A stretch of 64,000 bases of DNA from positions 1,054,001 through 1,118,000 of the forward strand of contig NZ_PEJS01000001.1 in NCBI RefSeq assembly GCF_002750975.1, written 5' to 3'. Of the stretch, positions 1 to 8,205 are shown in pieces. The stretch comes from Stenotrophomonas indicatrix. Lineage in GTDB: Bacteria > Pseudomonadota > Gammaproteobacteria > Xanthomonadales > Xanthomonadaceae. The notes below the pieces were generated by a model. The model did not search any database and had not been told where the DNA came from. It saw nothing but the letters and a program-made list of their open reading frames with translations. The position numbers and the translations under genes are program-made. The number at the start of each line of letters is the position of its first letter. Within the stretch, counting starts at the first letter, position 1.

Positions 1-160
1 CGTCGGACAGGCCGGCCGAGCTGGAATCATCGTCATCCATGTGCGGCATCAGGTCGTCGGTCTCTTCGACGTGTTCGATGCCTTCCAGGCCGAGCAGCAG
101 GTCGCTGATCGCGCGGGCATCATCTTCGGTTCCGGTAATTCTCAGTCGCAGCAGGGCCAT
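1..160 (-). CDS. small hypothetical protein, N-terminal part only
   Basis: The gene runs off the left edge. From ATG at 160, 53 codons are visible. The protein starts MALLRLRITGTEDD and continues with a predicted beta-alpha unit (residues 3-30), then an acidic stretch with four consecutive Asp residues near 42-45. The beginning looks like a small ACT-like or ferredoxin-like fold, but I do not recognise the family and give no function. It reads toward the window edge, and 69 bases separate its start from the stop of the downstream-facing LysR gene, so both lie on the minus strand. The reading frame has high GC at third positions like its neighbours, which supports it being real. Confidence 0.6.
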   Translation of the reverse strand, partial: MALLRLRITGTEDDARAISDLLLGLEGIEHVEETDDLMPHMDDDDSSSAGLSD

Positions 161-229
161 GGCGGAAGCACGTTGTGGGGTTCGCCTGCAGCCTAGCCAG
201 CGCTGGGCAAAGATCGGGTGAGGGCGCAG

Positions 230-1174
230 TCAGCCGGGTGTGCTCGGGCGGCCCAGCAGACTGTCCGGCAACGCCGGTACCGGCGTGCGCTCATCCGCTG
301 CCTGGCCCAGCAGCCAGTCGATGAACAGCCGTGCGGCGGGGCTGGGCGGTCGCCCTTCGGCATGCACCACGTAATAGGCATAGCGTGCCTTCAGTGCAGG
401 GCCAGGCAGGCGTACCAGCTCATAGCGCTGCAGGTACGGCTGGGCGACGTGGGTGCGCGCCAGCACCGCGCCCATGCCGTACACCGCCGCGCGCATCGCA
501 TCGGTACTGTCGGCAAAGGTGTGCATTGCCGGCAGCGGTGACGGCGGACGCACGCCGGCATGGCGGAACCAATCGCGCCAGCCTTGTGGTGACAGATCGC
601 TCAGCAGCGGCAGCTCGGCGATGCGTGCCGGGTCCTGCAGTGCTTCGACTCCCGGCAGCGCGGGGGACGCGACGGGAAACAGGTTGTCGTCCATCAGGTG
701 CTGCGCGTGCAGTCCGGGCCATTGGCCCAGTCCGTAGCGGATGCCGACCTCCGGGCCGTTCTCGTCGTAACGGTCCAGGCCACTGCCGGTGTGCAGCTCG
801 ATGCGGATGTGTGGATGGGCCTGGGTGAAACGCGGTAGCCGTGGCAGCAGCCAGCAGTACGACAGCGAGCGCAGCGTCGCGATCCGCAGCGGCACGCTGT
901 CCGCGTCCGGCTGCAGATGGTGGGCGACGGCAGCGACATCGGTGAACGCCGCGCTGGCGGCGTCGGCCAACTGCCGGCCTTCGGCGGTCAGGCGTACCCC
1001 GCGTGCATGGCGCAGGAACAGGCGCGTGGCCAGCACCTCTTCCAGGCGCCGCACATGGTGGCTGACCGCGCTGGCGGTCAGATGCAGTTCCTGCGCGGCC
1101 TGGGCGAAGTTCTGATGGCGCGCAGCGACCGCGAAAACGGCCAGGGCGGGAAGCAGGGAAGGGCGTAGCAGCAT
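230..1174 (-). CDS. LysR-family transcriptional regulator, GcvA-like subgroup
   Basis: This is a predicted 314-aa cytoplasmic DNA-binding regulator. Residues 4-62 form the LysR winged helix-turn-helix, with NFAQAAQELHLTASAVSHH as the recognition region and RLFLRH.RGVRLTAEG as the wing. Residues ~90-300 are the periplasmic-binding-like effector domain. The start at 1174 (MLLRPSLLPAL) gives the usual LysR length; the open frame continues upstream to 1333 but without family homology. It is divergent from a DMT-family exporter that starts at 1291, and the 116-bp gap is typical of a LysR regulator controlling the neighbouring gene. That regulatory link is inference. The effector is unknown. Confidence 0.9.
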   Translation of the reverse strand: MLLRPSLLPALAVFAVAARHQNFAQAAQELHLTASAVSHHVRRLEEVLATRLFLRHARGVRLTAEGRQLADAASAAFTDVAAVAHHLQPDADSVPLRIATLRSLSYCWLLPRLPRFTQAHPHIRIELHTGSGLDRYDENGPEVGIRYGLGQWPGLHAQHLMDDNLFPVASPALPGVEALQDPARIAELPLLSDLSPQGWRDWFRHAGVRPPSPLPAMHTFADSTDAMRAAVYGMGAVLARTHVAQPYLQRYELVRLPGPALKARYAYYVVHAEGRPPSPAARLFIDWLLGQAADERTPVPALPDSLLGRPSTPG

Positions 1175-1290
1175 GTCCAGCCTCAAACCATATTTGTGGC
1201 TGGCAGCGATACTACGCGCTTGTGCAGCGGGCGTCTGCGGCTGATCCTGTGTGGCCGGAACAGCGCCACGATGACGAACGGACAGAGCAC

Positions 1291-2163
1291 ATGAATGCGA
1301 TACCCCAAGCGACCGAGCGTGATTGGCGCACACCGCTGGAATTGACCCTGCTCGGCGCGATCTGGGGCTGCTCGTTCCTGTTCATGCGGGTGGCGGTGCC
1401 TTCATTCGGGCCGTTCGCCCTGGTCGAGGTACGGCTGGTGCTGGGCGCACTGGTGTTGCTGCCGTTCCTGTGGCGCGCACGCGCGCAGTTCCCACCGCGC
1501 CGCTGGTTGTGGTTGGCGCCGATCGGCCTGGTCAATTCGGCGTTGCCGTTCGTGCTGTTCGCTTACGCCGCAGAGCGTGCGCCGGCTGCGATCGGTGCGA
1601 TCTGCAATGCGATGACGGTGCTGTTTGCCGCACTGATCGCCTTCCTGTTCTTCGGCGAGAAGATCGGTGTACGCCGTGCCGGCGCGCTGCTGGTGGGTTT
1701 TGCCGGCGTGGTGGTGCTGGCCACGGCCAAGATCTCGGGGCTGAGCATCGGCACGGCCGTACTTGCCGGTGCCGCCGCCTCGCTGCTGTACGGCTTGGGC
1801 GTGAACCTGGTGAAGCGGCACATGACCGGTCTGCCCTCGGCTGCTGCAGCCGCTGCCACGTTGTCGTGCGCCTCATTGTGGTTGTTGCCGATGGCGCTCA
1901 CTCATCTGCCGCAGGGTCCGATCCCAGGCAAGGCATGGGGCGCGGCGATCGCGCTGGGCGTGGTCTGCACCGGATTCGCCTTCCTGATGTTCTATCGCCT
2001 GATCGGCCGCATCGGCCCGTCGCGCGCGTCAACGGTGACCTATCTGGTTCCGCTGTTCGGCGCTGCGTTCGCCTGGTTGTTCCTGGGCGAGCCGGTGACG
2101 CTGCAGATGCTGATTGCGGGTGCGTTGATTCTGGGTAGCGTGGCGGTGAGTCAGAAGGGCTGA
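1291..2163 (+). CDS. EamA/DMT-family membrane transporter
   Basis: This is a 290-aa inner-membrane protein of the drug/metabolite transporter superfamily, whose members usually export amino acids, nucleobases or small drugs. About ten hydrophobic segments fall into two EamA repeats (~residues 15-140 and ~150-288). The repeat hallmarks LLGAIWGCSFLFMRVA and FGEKIGVRRAGALLVG occur in the first half and FLGEPVTLQMLIAGALI in the second. I chose ATG 1291, which begins the first hydrophilic lead-in, over the further-upstream ATG at 1222. The gene is divergent from the LysR regulator at 230-1174 and is its likely target. The substrate cannot be read from the sequence. Confidence 0.88.
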   Translation: MNAIPQATERDWRTPLELTLLGAIWGCSFLFMRVAVPSFGPFALVEVRLVLGALVLLPFLWRARAQFPPRRWLWLAPIGLVNSALPFVLFAYAAERAPAAIGAICNAMTVLFAALIAFLFFGEKIGVRRAGALLVGFAGVVVLATAKISGLSIGTAVLAGAAASLLYGLGVNLVKRHMTGLPSAAAAAATLSCASLWLLPMALTHLPQGPIPGKAWGAAIALGVVCTGFAFLMFYRLIGRIGPSRASTVTYLVPLFGAAFAWLFLGEPVTLQMLIAGALILGSVAVSQKG

Positions 2164-2363
2164 CGGCGCCGACGCAGCGTCGTCCGACACACTGGTAGTG
2201 CCGGGCGCTGCCCGGCAGCCTTTTCCCGCGCCTGCGGGGAGGCGTCACTTTCTTTGCTCGTGCAAAGAAAGTAACCAAAGAAGCACGCCGCCAGGTCGCG
2301 AGCCGGTGCTGCGCACCGGTGCCCTGCGCTCCTCGGTCCGTCGAGGGACGGCGCGCAGAAGTC

Positions 2364-2386
2364 AGCCGACCAACAGTCGGCTCTAC
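2364..2386 (-). repeat. SMAG-type GTAG palindrome
   Basis: On the minus strand this reads GTAG followed by an AGCCGACTG-TTGGTCGGCT hairpin. It lies inside the left half of nested repeat copy A. Confidence 0.75.
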
Positions 2387-2474
2387 AGGACATCGGCGCC
2401 TCTTCGCCCTCGCCGGACCTGCGGTGCTCGGCTCGCTCAAGGCGGACTGGAAGGTCAAGACCAACAGCAAGAGC

Positions 2475-2497
2475 ATCCACGCATGGCGTGGATCTAC
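2475..2497 (-). repeat. SMAG-type GTAG palindrome at the centre of repeat A
   Basis: On the minus strand this reads GTAG followed by an ATCCACGC/GCGTGGAT hairpin. It sits at the centre of nested repeat copy A, between the 23-bp inner arms. Copy B carries the equivalent unit at 9640-9663 in the opposite orientation. Confidence 0.75.
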
Positions 2498-2693
2498 TGG
2501 GTGCAGCTGCGGCCTTTGATCTGGGTCCGCCTTGAGCGAGCCGAGCATCGCAGGGGACCGACGTGCGCAGCACGGCGGCTCGCGACCGGCGGCGCGTTTC
2601 TTTGGGTTACTTTTCTTTTCGCGCGAAAAGAAAAGTGACGTCCATGAACGATGAAGCGCCTTCAGCACGCGCCACGCGCAGGAAGCCAGCCTC

Positions 2694-3596
2694 CTACCGC
2701 ACCGGCACCGGAATATTGCACAGGTCGATATGCCCCGCCGGGCGCTTGTAGAAATCATCCACGCGGTTGCGCCGCGCTTCCACCGTATCGGCGAAGGTCT
2801 TTGAATCCGTGCGCAGCACCTGGATCGGCGTGCGCTCGGCCGCAGGCACGTCACTGGCGCGGCGGATCGACACGATCGGTGTGCGCAGCTTCGGGTCGGT
2901 GTAGAAACCCATCGGTGCCGGTCCACGCTGGATCGCACTGAGCAGTTCCATGCCCTTCAGCACGCGGCCGACCAGGGTGATGTTGCGGTCCAGCTGGCGC
3001 GGCGATTGGCCAGTCACCACGTAGAGTTCTGCACCGATGCTGCTGTCTTCCTCGTTGCTGCGGCCCGCACCCAGCATGCCGTAGCAGTGCGCCAGCCAGG
3101 CCTTGCCGGCCTGCGGGTCCTGACCGACCGGGAAGCCGTCGACGAAGCCGGTCTGCGCTGCCCAGCCATCGCGATCCGGCAGCACGCTCACCTTCAGGCC
3201 GGCGCTGGCGCGCTCGAACTCGGCCGGCAGCTTGCGCTGCGCGCTGCCGAACGGCTTGGCCTTGGCGGCATCGTCGGCGTCGGCATCGCCGAACTGCACC
3301 ACGAAGTTGTCCTGCGAACGGTAGATGCTGGTGCCGTCCCAGAAGTGTTCGTGGGCGAAGGTCTGGATGTTGGCGACATGGCGCGGGGCGAACTGCGGCG
3401 CCAGCTCGATGATCACCCGCCCGGCCGGCAGGTCCATGTACAGCAGGTTGGCCGGGTCCGGCGTGCGCCAGTCGCTGGCCGCCGAGGCATCAAGGATCTG
3501 CTGCGGGCTGCGGTAGGGTGTGGCTGCGCTGGCCATTGCGGGCAGCAGGCAGGCCAGGGCGAGGGCGGTCAGGGCAAGACGGCGACGGTGCGGCAT
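2694..3596 (-). CDS. periplasmic cyclophilin-type peptidyl-prolyl isomerase
   Basis: The predicted product (300 aa) catalyses cis-trans isomerisation of prolyl bonds during periplasmic folding. A Sec signal peptide is clear at residues 1-24 ([20 protein letters not shown] then ASA-A). The cyclophilin domain spans about 48-230: [21 protein letters not shown] matches the family block that carries the catalytic Arg and the Q-x-GD, and [18 protein letters not shown] matches the conserved C-terminal strand. The domain is larger than a minimal cyclophilin and has insertions (for example the [11 protein letters not shown] loop). The start at 3596 gives an immediate signal peptide; the frame extends further without one. 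It is convergent with the repeat element and divergent from the gene at 3721. Confidence 0.88.
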   Translation of the reverse strand: MPHRRRLALTALALACLLPAMASAATPYRSPQQILDASAASDWRTPDPANLLYMDLPAGRVIIELAPQFAPRHVANIQTFAHEHFWDGTSIYRSQDNFVVQFGDADADDAAKAKPFGSAQRKLPAEFERASAGLKVSVLPDRDGWAAQTGFVDGFPVGQDPQAGKAWLAHCYGMLGAGRSNEEDSSIGAELYVVTGQSPRQLDRNITLVGRVLKGMELLSAIQRGPAPMGFYTDPKLRTPIVSIRRASDVPAAERTPIQVLRTDSKTFADTVEARRNRVDDFYKRPAGHIDLCNIPVPVR

Positions 3597-3720
3597 GGGA
3601 TCCCCGGAACATGAACGAGGCGTCGATTCTGCGCGAGTCGCTGCTGTTGCGCCAATCCTGCAGACTGGCTGTCGCGCCGCCCCTGCGGCACGATGTGCTT
3701 CCTTTGCATGGACGCACGAA

Positions 3721-5196
3721 ATGCCAATGCTGGATCCAGGGGCCAAACTGCAGGCGATGGTCGATGGCTATCTGAAAGGCAATATCGATGACGGCGAAGA
3801 CGGTGTCGGCTGGCTGCATGCACAGTCGCCACGGATGCTGGTCGATATCGATGGCCGCCGGCGCAGTTGGTGGGCGCCGCGGAGCAGTGAGCTGCTCGAA
3901 TGCCTTCGGGTCAGTCCGCAGGCACCCGCCGCAGTGAAGGCGGCTGCGTTGTTTCTCGCCGGCGCGGACGGCAATGGTCGCACGCGTCAGGCGGCGCTGC
4001 AGCGGATGGACGCCCTTGCAGGGCGTCTGACGCTTTCCAGTGCGTTGCTGCGCTGCAATGACTGGGTCCCTGAGGTGCGGGTTGTAGCCCAGCAGGTGGT
4101 GGAAGTTCTGCTGTCCCGCTGCAGCATCGACGACGTGCTGGCAGCGTGGCCGCTGGCGGTTCGCTTGCAGGATGCGCAACGGGTGGATGCCGATTGGCGC
4201 AGGGATACGCTGGAGGGCTGGCTATCGGCGCCCTCGCAGCGGGCAGTGCTGGGTGGACTGCTCGTCCATCGTGACTCACTCACGCGGCTGAGCGCCCATG
4301 CGATCGCCTTCGATGTCCACCCGGAGCGTGTGGCGATCCGTGCGCGTGCGCTGCGGGACAGCGATCCGCGCATTGCGCGCATGGCCTTCCAGGACCTTCT
4401 CGATGAGGGCGACCCATCGCAGGTGGTGGAGCAGTGCAGCATCGCGCTGACGGCTCCCTCCAGCCAAGTGCGCGCGTCGGCCCTGCGTACGTTGGTGGCG
4501 CATGAGGTGGAAGGGATCGACGTGTTTGTCGAGGATGCACTGTTCGACCGTGCACGGGCCGTCCGCAGTCTGGCGGCATTCCTGGTGCGGCAGCGCCACG
4601 CAACGCCGGCCATCGAGTTGTGGCGCAGCGCATTGGCGCAGCAGACAGCGGGGCGCTGGCGCGTGGCGCTGGAAGCGCTGGCCGACCATGCCGTCGCTGA
4701 GGACGTTGCACTGTTGCGGTCGCTTTATCCACGGGTGACGGCGCGCCATCGGCGGAATTGCGTACGAGGCTGGATACGGGCCGAGGGCGGCGCAGGGCTG
4801 GCGTTGCTGCGCGTTGCGCTGGAGGAGCCGGGGCGAAGCATCCACGAACTGTTGACCCACGCGCAGGCGGACTGGGTAGCCGAACTGGACGCCCCCCGGC
4901 TGCTGGCGTTCTGCCACGACGGTCCTTCCCCGGTGGCTCAGACCGGGCTGCTTCGGCTGCTGCCCCACGTGCCGTTGTGGCAGCATCTGGAACTTCTGCT
5001 GGATGCGGTCCCGCAGAGGCAGGACGAACGTGCATGGCATCTGCGCCTGGTGGAGAACTGGCTTCGAGTGAGCGAGGGTTACTCACCGCTGTCGGCAGCG
5101 CGCAGACAGGCCCTGCTGACCCGCCTTGAACACGGTGGGCACGACCTCTCCAATGCAATGGCACAGCGGCTGGCTGAGGCGGTCCGCCAAGCCTGA
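3721..5196 (+). CDS. hypothetical helical-repeat (HEAT-like) protein
   Basis: This is a 491-aa protein I do not recognise. It lacks a signal peptide and transmembrane segments, so it is probably cytoplasmic. Most of it is amphipathic helix pairs rich in Leu, Ala and Arg (for example around residues 60-110, 185-240 and 245-300), in the manner of HEAT or ARM repeats. A Trp-rich N-terminal stretch (RRRSWWAPR, near residue 50) precedes them. ATG 3721 is followed two codons later by another ATG (3727); either could be used. It is a single gene: the cyclophilin is divergent and the next plus-strand gene starts 94 bp downstream. Helical-repeat proteins are often scaffolds or adaptors, but nothing here fixes a role. 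Confidence 0.7.
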   Translation: MPMLDPGAKLQAMVDGYLKGNIDDGEDGVGWLHAQSPRMLVDIDGRRRSWWAPRSSELLECLRVSPQAPAAVKAAALFLAGADGNGRTRQAALQRMDALAGRLTLSSALLRCNDWVPEVRVVAQQVVEVLLSRCSIDDVLAAWPLAVRLQDAQRVDADWRRDTLEGWLSAPSQRAVLGGLLVHRDSLTRLSAHAIAFDVHPERVAIRARALRDSDPRIARMAFQDLLDEGDPSQVVEQCSIALTAPSSQVRASALRTLVAHEVEGIDVFVEDALFDRARAVRSLAAFLVRQRHATPAIELWRSALAQQTAGRWRVALEALADHAVAEDVALLRSLYPRVTARHRRNCVRGWIRAEGGAGLALLRVALEEPGRSIHELLTHAQADWVAELDAPRLLAFCHDGPSPVAQTGLLRLLPHVPLWQHLELLLDAVPQRQDERAWHLRLVENWLRVSEGYSPLSAARRQALLTRLEHGGHDLSNAMAQRLAEAVRQA

Positions 5197-5290
5197 TGTG
5201 GCCGGTACCCAACCGGCAGAGTGACTAACGACACATTCGCTATACCGAACTTCGCACTACTGTGGACTTCAACGTAGTGGAGGGCCGGTC

Positions 5291-5656
5291 ATGTCCGAGG
5301 ACGATGTCCACCTGAAGAAGTTCCAGAAGGAGCTCAGCGCCGGCACCGTGTCGCTGGCCCTGCTCGCAGTGCTGGCCCGCGCCGGTGAGCCGCTGTACGG
5401 CTACCTGATCGCCAAGGAGCTGGAACGGGTGGGCGAGGGCGTGCTCAGTGGCAAGCAGAGCGCGCTGTACCCGGTGCTGCGCAACCTGGAGGGCGCCGGC
5501 CTGCTGGAGAGCCATGTGGAGCCGTCCAGCAGCGGGCCGCCGCGCCGCTACTACCGCATCAATGCGCGTGGCCGGGAGGTGCTGCAGCAATGGCGCCAGG
5601 CCTGGCGCGACACCCGTGATTCCGTCGATTCCGTGTTGGAGGGGGTACCGCAATGA
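5291..5656 (+). CDS. PadR-family transcriptional regulator
   Basis: This 121-aa PadR repressor has the winged HTH at about residues 14-85 (GTVSLALLAVLARAGEPLYG followed by LSGKQSALYPVLRNLEGAGLL) and a short C-terminal helix for dimerisation. GGAGGG seven bases upstream of ATG 5291 is a good ribosome-binding site. Its last four bases are shared with the start of the next gene (ATGA, 5653-5656), so the two are translationally coupled. PadR genes are commonly paired with a HAAS-domain membrane protein, as here. A CACTAC-N13-GTAGTG inverted repeat just upstream (5255-5279) might be an operator, although it also resembles GTAG repeats. Confidence 0.92.
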   Translation: MSEDDVHLKKFQKELSAGTVSLALLAVLARAGEPLYGYLIAKELERVGEGVLSGKQSALYPVLRNLEGAGLLESHVEPSSSGPPRRYYRINARGREVLQQWRQAWRDTRDSVDSVLEGVPQ

Positions 5657-6642
5657 ACGACCTGGACCTGGCAGGCAACCGTCTGCCCAGCACCATCCCG
5701 CAGTACCTGGCGCAGCTGCGTGCCGCGCTGGCCGGTGCCGATCCGGCGATGGTGCAGGATGCCCTGTACGACGCCGAGGAATACCTGCGCTCTGAACTGG
5801 CGGCGCAACCCGGCCGCAGCGAAGCCGAGGTCATCGCCGACGTCGCCGGCAGCTACGGCGCACCGGACGAGGTGGCGGAGATCTACCGCGAAACCGAGCT
5901 CACGGTGAACCGCGCGCTGCGCACGCCGCGGGCCGACACCGGCCCGGTGCTGCGTGCAGCGGCCGAGGCCAGCGGTGCTGCACCGGCGGCACAACCAGCA
6001 GCGCCCGTGCAACGCTCGCTGCTGGCGCGTTTCTTCGGCGTAGTGACGGACCCGCACACCTACGGCGCGCTGTTCTACATGCTGTTGTCGCTGGCCACCG
6101 GCATCTTCTTCTTCACCTGGGTGGTCACCGGTCTGTCGCTGTCGCTGGGCCTGCTGATCCTGATCATCGGCGTCCCGCTGACGGTGCTGTTCTTCGGCTC
6201 GGTGCGTGGACTGGCGTTGCTGGAAGGGCGGCTGGTGGAAGCGCTGCTGGGCGAGCGCATGCCGCGCCGGCCGCAGTACACCGACCGCAGCCGCAGCTGG
6301 CTGCAGCGTATCGGCGACATGTTCACCGATGGCCGCACTTGGCTGACCCTGCTGTACTTCGTGCTGATGCTGCCGCTGGGCATCATCTACTTCACCATCG
6401 CGGTGACCCTGCTGTCGCTGTCGCTGGGCTTGATCTGGGCACCGGTGGCGGCGATCTTCAGCGGCGACATCCCCGGCATCTACATCAACGACGTGAACGT
6501 GCTGCCGATGGCAGCCTCGCCGCTGGTGGCGATCGTGGTAGCAGCGGTGGGTGTGTTGCTGCTGCTGCTGACGATGCACCTGGCACGCGGCATCGGCAAG
6601 CTGCACGGCATGCTGGCCAAGAACCTGCTGGTGCGCTTGTAA
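5653..6642 (+). CDS. HAAS-domain plus membrane 'putative sensor' protein
   Basis: This 329-aa protein is coupled to the PadR gene by a 4-bp overlap. Residues ~10-85 form the helical HAAS-type domain (PQYLAQLRAALAGADPAMVQ, then a block ending YGAPDEVAEIYRE) typical of DUF1700-like partners of PadR regulators. An Ala/Pro-rich linker (~100-120) leads to two copies of a two-to-three-helix membrane module. TWVVTGLSLSLGLLILIIGV (~150-180) and FTIAVTLLSLSLGLIWAPVA (~245-275) are clearly related, and a final transmembrane helix lies at ~290-315. The repeated SLSLGL motif suggests internal duplication of the 'putative sensor' domain. It is probably an envelope-stress or membrane-state sensor that works with PadR; the signal is unknown. 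Confidence 0.8.
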   Translation: MNDLDLAGNRLPSTIPQYLAQLRAALAGADPAMVQDALYDAEEYLRSELAAQPGRSEAEVIADVAGSYGAPDEVAEIYRETELTVNRALRTPRADTGPVLRAAAEASGAAPAAQPAAPVQRSLLARFFGVVTDPHTYGALFYMLLSLATGIFFFTWVVTGLSLSLGLLILIIGVPLTVLFFGSVRGLALLEGRLVEALLGERMPRRPQYTDRSRSWLQRIGDMFTDGRTWLTLLYFVLMLPLGIIYFTIAVTLLSLSLGLIWAPVAAIFSGDIPGIYINDVNVLPMAASPLVAIVVAAVGVLLLLLTMHLARGIGKLHGMLAKNLLVRL

Positions 6643-6661
6643 GGCAGCGATCTGTTCTCTG

Positions 6662-6801
6662 GTGAGTGCCGACCTCGGTCGGCACTTCGCCATGGTAGGT
6701 GCCAACCTTGGTTGGCACGAACCATCAGGTGTCAGTACGCTTGAAAGAGCGCCAACCAAGGTTGGCATCTACCGAAAGCGCCAACCAAGGTTGGCATCCA
6801 C
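6662..6801. repeat. cluster of four SMAG-type palindromes
   Basis: Four GTAG/GTGAG hairpins lie between the convergent sensor and PHB depolymerase genes: 6662-6685 (variant, stem GTGCCGACC/GGTCGGCAC), 6695-6718 (plus, GTAG then GTGCCAACC/GGTTGGCAC), 6751-6772 (minus) and 6780-6801 (minus, terminal box changed to GTGG). The last three share the CCAACCnnGGTTGG core. The cluster could act as a two-way terminator or an mRNA 3'-end protector for both convergent genes; this is inference. Confidence 0.8.
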
Positions 6802-6811
6802 CAGGGACGTG

Positions 6812-8119
6812 CTACCCCGCCTTGCGGCGCAGCGGGGTGACGTTGCTCTTCTTCTTCGTGGCCTTCGATGCCGGGGCTTCGGCATGCGCGGCGAAGAAGT
6901 CACGCACCTTCGGGTACACCACTTCGCGCCAGCGGCGGCCGCTGAAGATGCCGTAATGGCCGGCACCATCCACGATGAAGTGTTCACGGCGTTCGGCCGG
7001 TATACCGCTGCACAGTGCCTGCGCCGCTTCGGTCTGGCCGAGGCCGGCGATATCGTCCAGCTCGCCTTCGATGCTCAGCAGCGCGGTATCGCGGATTGCC
7101 GACGGGTCGACCTTTTCGCCATTGACCACCCACTCGCCACGCGGCAGCAGGAAGTCCTGGAACACCACGGAGATGGTGTCCAGGTAGTACTTGGCCGGCA
7201 TGTCCAGCACCGCGTTGTACTCGTCGTAGAAGCGACGGTGCGCGTCGGCATCCTCCAGGTCGCCCTTCACCAGGTCGGTGTAGAAATCCCAGTGCGAGCT
7301 GAAGTGGCGGCTGGGATTCATCGACAGGAAGCCGGCGTGCTGCAGGAAACCGGGATACACGCGGCGGCCGGCACCGGGATAGCTGGCCGGCACGGTGTGG
7401 ATGACATTGTTCTCGAACCACGACAACGGGTTCTGCGTCGCCAGGTTGTTGACCGCGGTCGGGCTGCAGCGCGCATCGATCGGGCCACCCATCATCACCA
7501 GCGTGCGCGGCGTCGGTTCGCCGCGGCTGGCCATCAATGAAACCGCGGCCAGCACCGGTACGGTCGGCTGGCAGACACTCACCACGTGCAGGCGCTCCAC
7601 GCCAAGGTGGCGGATGAACTCCTGGATGTAGGCGATGTAGTCGTCCAGCCCGAACTCGCCCTCGCTGCCGGGCACCATGCGCGCGTCGACCCAGTCGGTC
7701 ACATAGACGCGATGGTCGCGCAGCAACGTGCGCACGGTGTCGCGCAGCAGCGTGGCGTGATGACCCGACAACGGCGCCACCACCAGCACGAACGGCTGGT
7801 TGAGCATGGTGTGCAGCTGGTCGGCTTCATTGCTGTGGCGCTTGAAGCGCAGCAGCTTGCAGAACGGCTTGCTGAGTTCCTCGTGCACCACGATCGGCAC
7901 GCGCTCGCCCTCGACCTCGATTTCGTTGATGCCCCATTCGGGCTTCTCGTAATCCTTGCCGATGCGATGGAACAGCTCATTGACCGCCGCCAGGCGATCA
8001 GCGCCGGGCATCTGCGACCACCAGTGTCCCTGGTTGGCGAAGAACTTGGCGTTGGCCTGGGCCTGGTGCACCCAGGGGGCGAGCAGGTTGCGGGTCAGTT
8101 CGTGCAGTTGATAGAGCAT
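6812..8119 (-). CDS. phaZ: intracellular polyhydroxybutyrate depolymerase
   Basis: This 435-aa protein belongs to the intracellular PHB depolymerase family (Ralstonia PhaZ1 type), which hydrolyses stored polyhydroxyalkanoate granules in the cytoplasm. The alpha/beta-hydrolase core carries the nucleophile motif SVCQP with Cys183, the same residue number as the Cys nucleophile reported for Ralstonia PhaZ1. The family C-terminal block with the catalytic His (DGAGHYGIFSGRRW) is near 395. There is no signal peptide, as expected for the intracellular class. The C-terminus ends in a Lys-rich tail (KATKKK). No PHA synthase or phasin gene is visible nearby, so the polymer substrate is inferred from the family only. 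Confidence 0.88.
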   Translation of the reverse strand: MLYQLHELTRNLLAPWVHQAQANAKFFANQGHWWSQMPGADRLAAVNELFHRIGKDYEKPEWGINEIEVEGERVPIVVHEELSKPFCKLLRFKRHSNEADQLHTMLNQPFVLVVAPLSGHHATLLRDTVRTLLRDHRVYVTDWVDARMVPGSEGEFGLDDYIAYIQEFIRHLGVERLHVVSVCQPTVPVLAAVSLMASRGEPTPRTLVMMGGPIDARCSPTAVNNLATQNPLSWFENNVIHTVPASYPGAGRRVYPGFLQHAGFLSMNPSRHFSSHWDFYTDLVKGDLEDADAHRRFYDEYNAVLDMPAKYYLDTISVVFQDFLLPRGEWVVNGEKVDPSAIRDTALLSIEGELDDIAGLGQTEAAQALCSGIPAERREHFIVDGAGHYGIFSGRRWREVVYPKVRDFFAAHAEAPASKATKKKSNVTPLRRKAG

Positions 8120-8205
8120 GCCGACCGAATATGTATGGTCTTATGTTGCCGCGCAGCATAGCGCATCCGACTGTCCCGGACGTTAAGCAGACGCACTGGC
8201 CGTAT

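Larger units (their letters stand above)
2244..2639. repeat. 396-bp nested palindromic repeat element, copy A
   Basis: This fills the 530-bp gap between the transporter and the cyclophilin gene. The outer arms (2244 inward and 2639 inward, ~55-60 bp) are imperfect inverted repeats that begin GTCACTTTCTTT and AAAGAAAAGTGAC-like. Each arm carries its own A/T-rich mini-hairpin (ACTTTCTTTGC-TCGT-GCAAAGAAAGT on the left). An inner perfect 23-bp inverted repeat pairs 2425-2447 with 2525-2547, and a SMAG palindrome sits near the centre (2475-2497). Open frames run through it on both strands but look like by-products of the palindrome. A diverged second copy lies at 9427-9875. I see no protein gene here. 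Confidence 0.85.

Noticed and set aside
2198..2638. ORFs of 66-146 codons inside the nested palindrome (also at 9410-9906)
   Set aside because: They follow from the palindrome on both strands, differ between the two copies and have no conserved protein sequence.
6662..6801. Possible CRISPR array from repeated palindromes
   Set aside because: Units alternate in orientation, spacing is irregular and the units are SMAG palindromes spread across the window; no cas genes.
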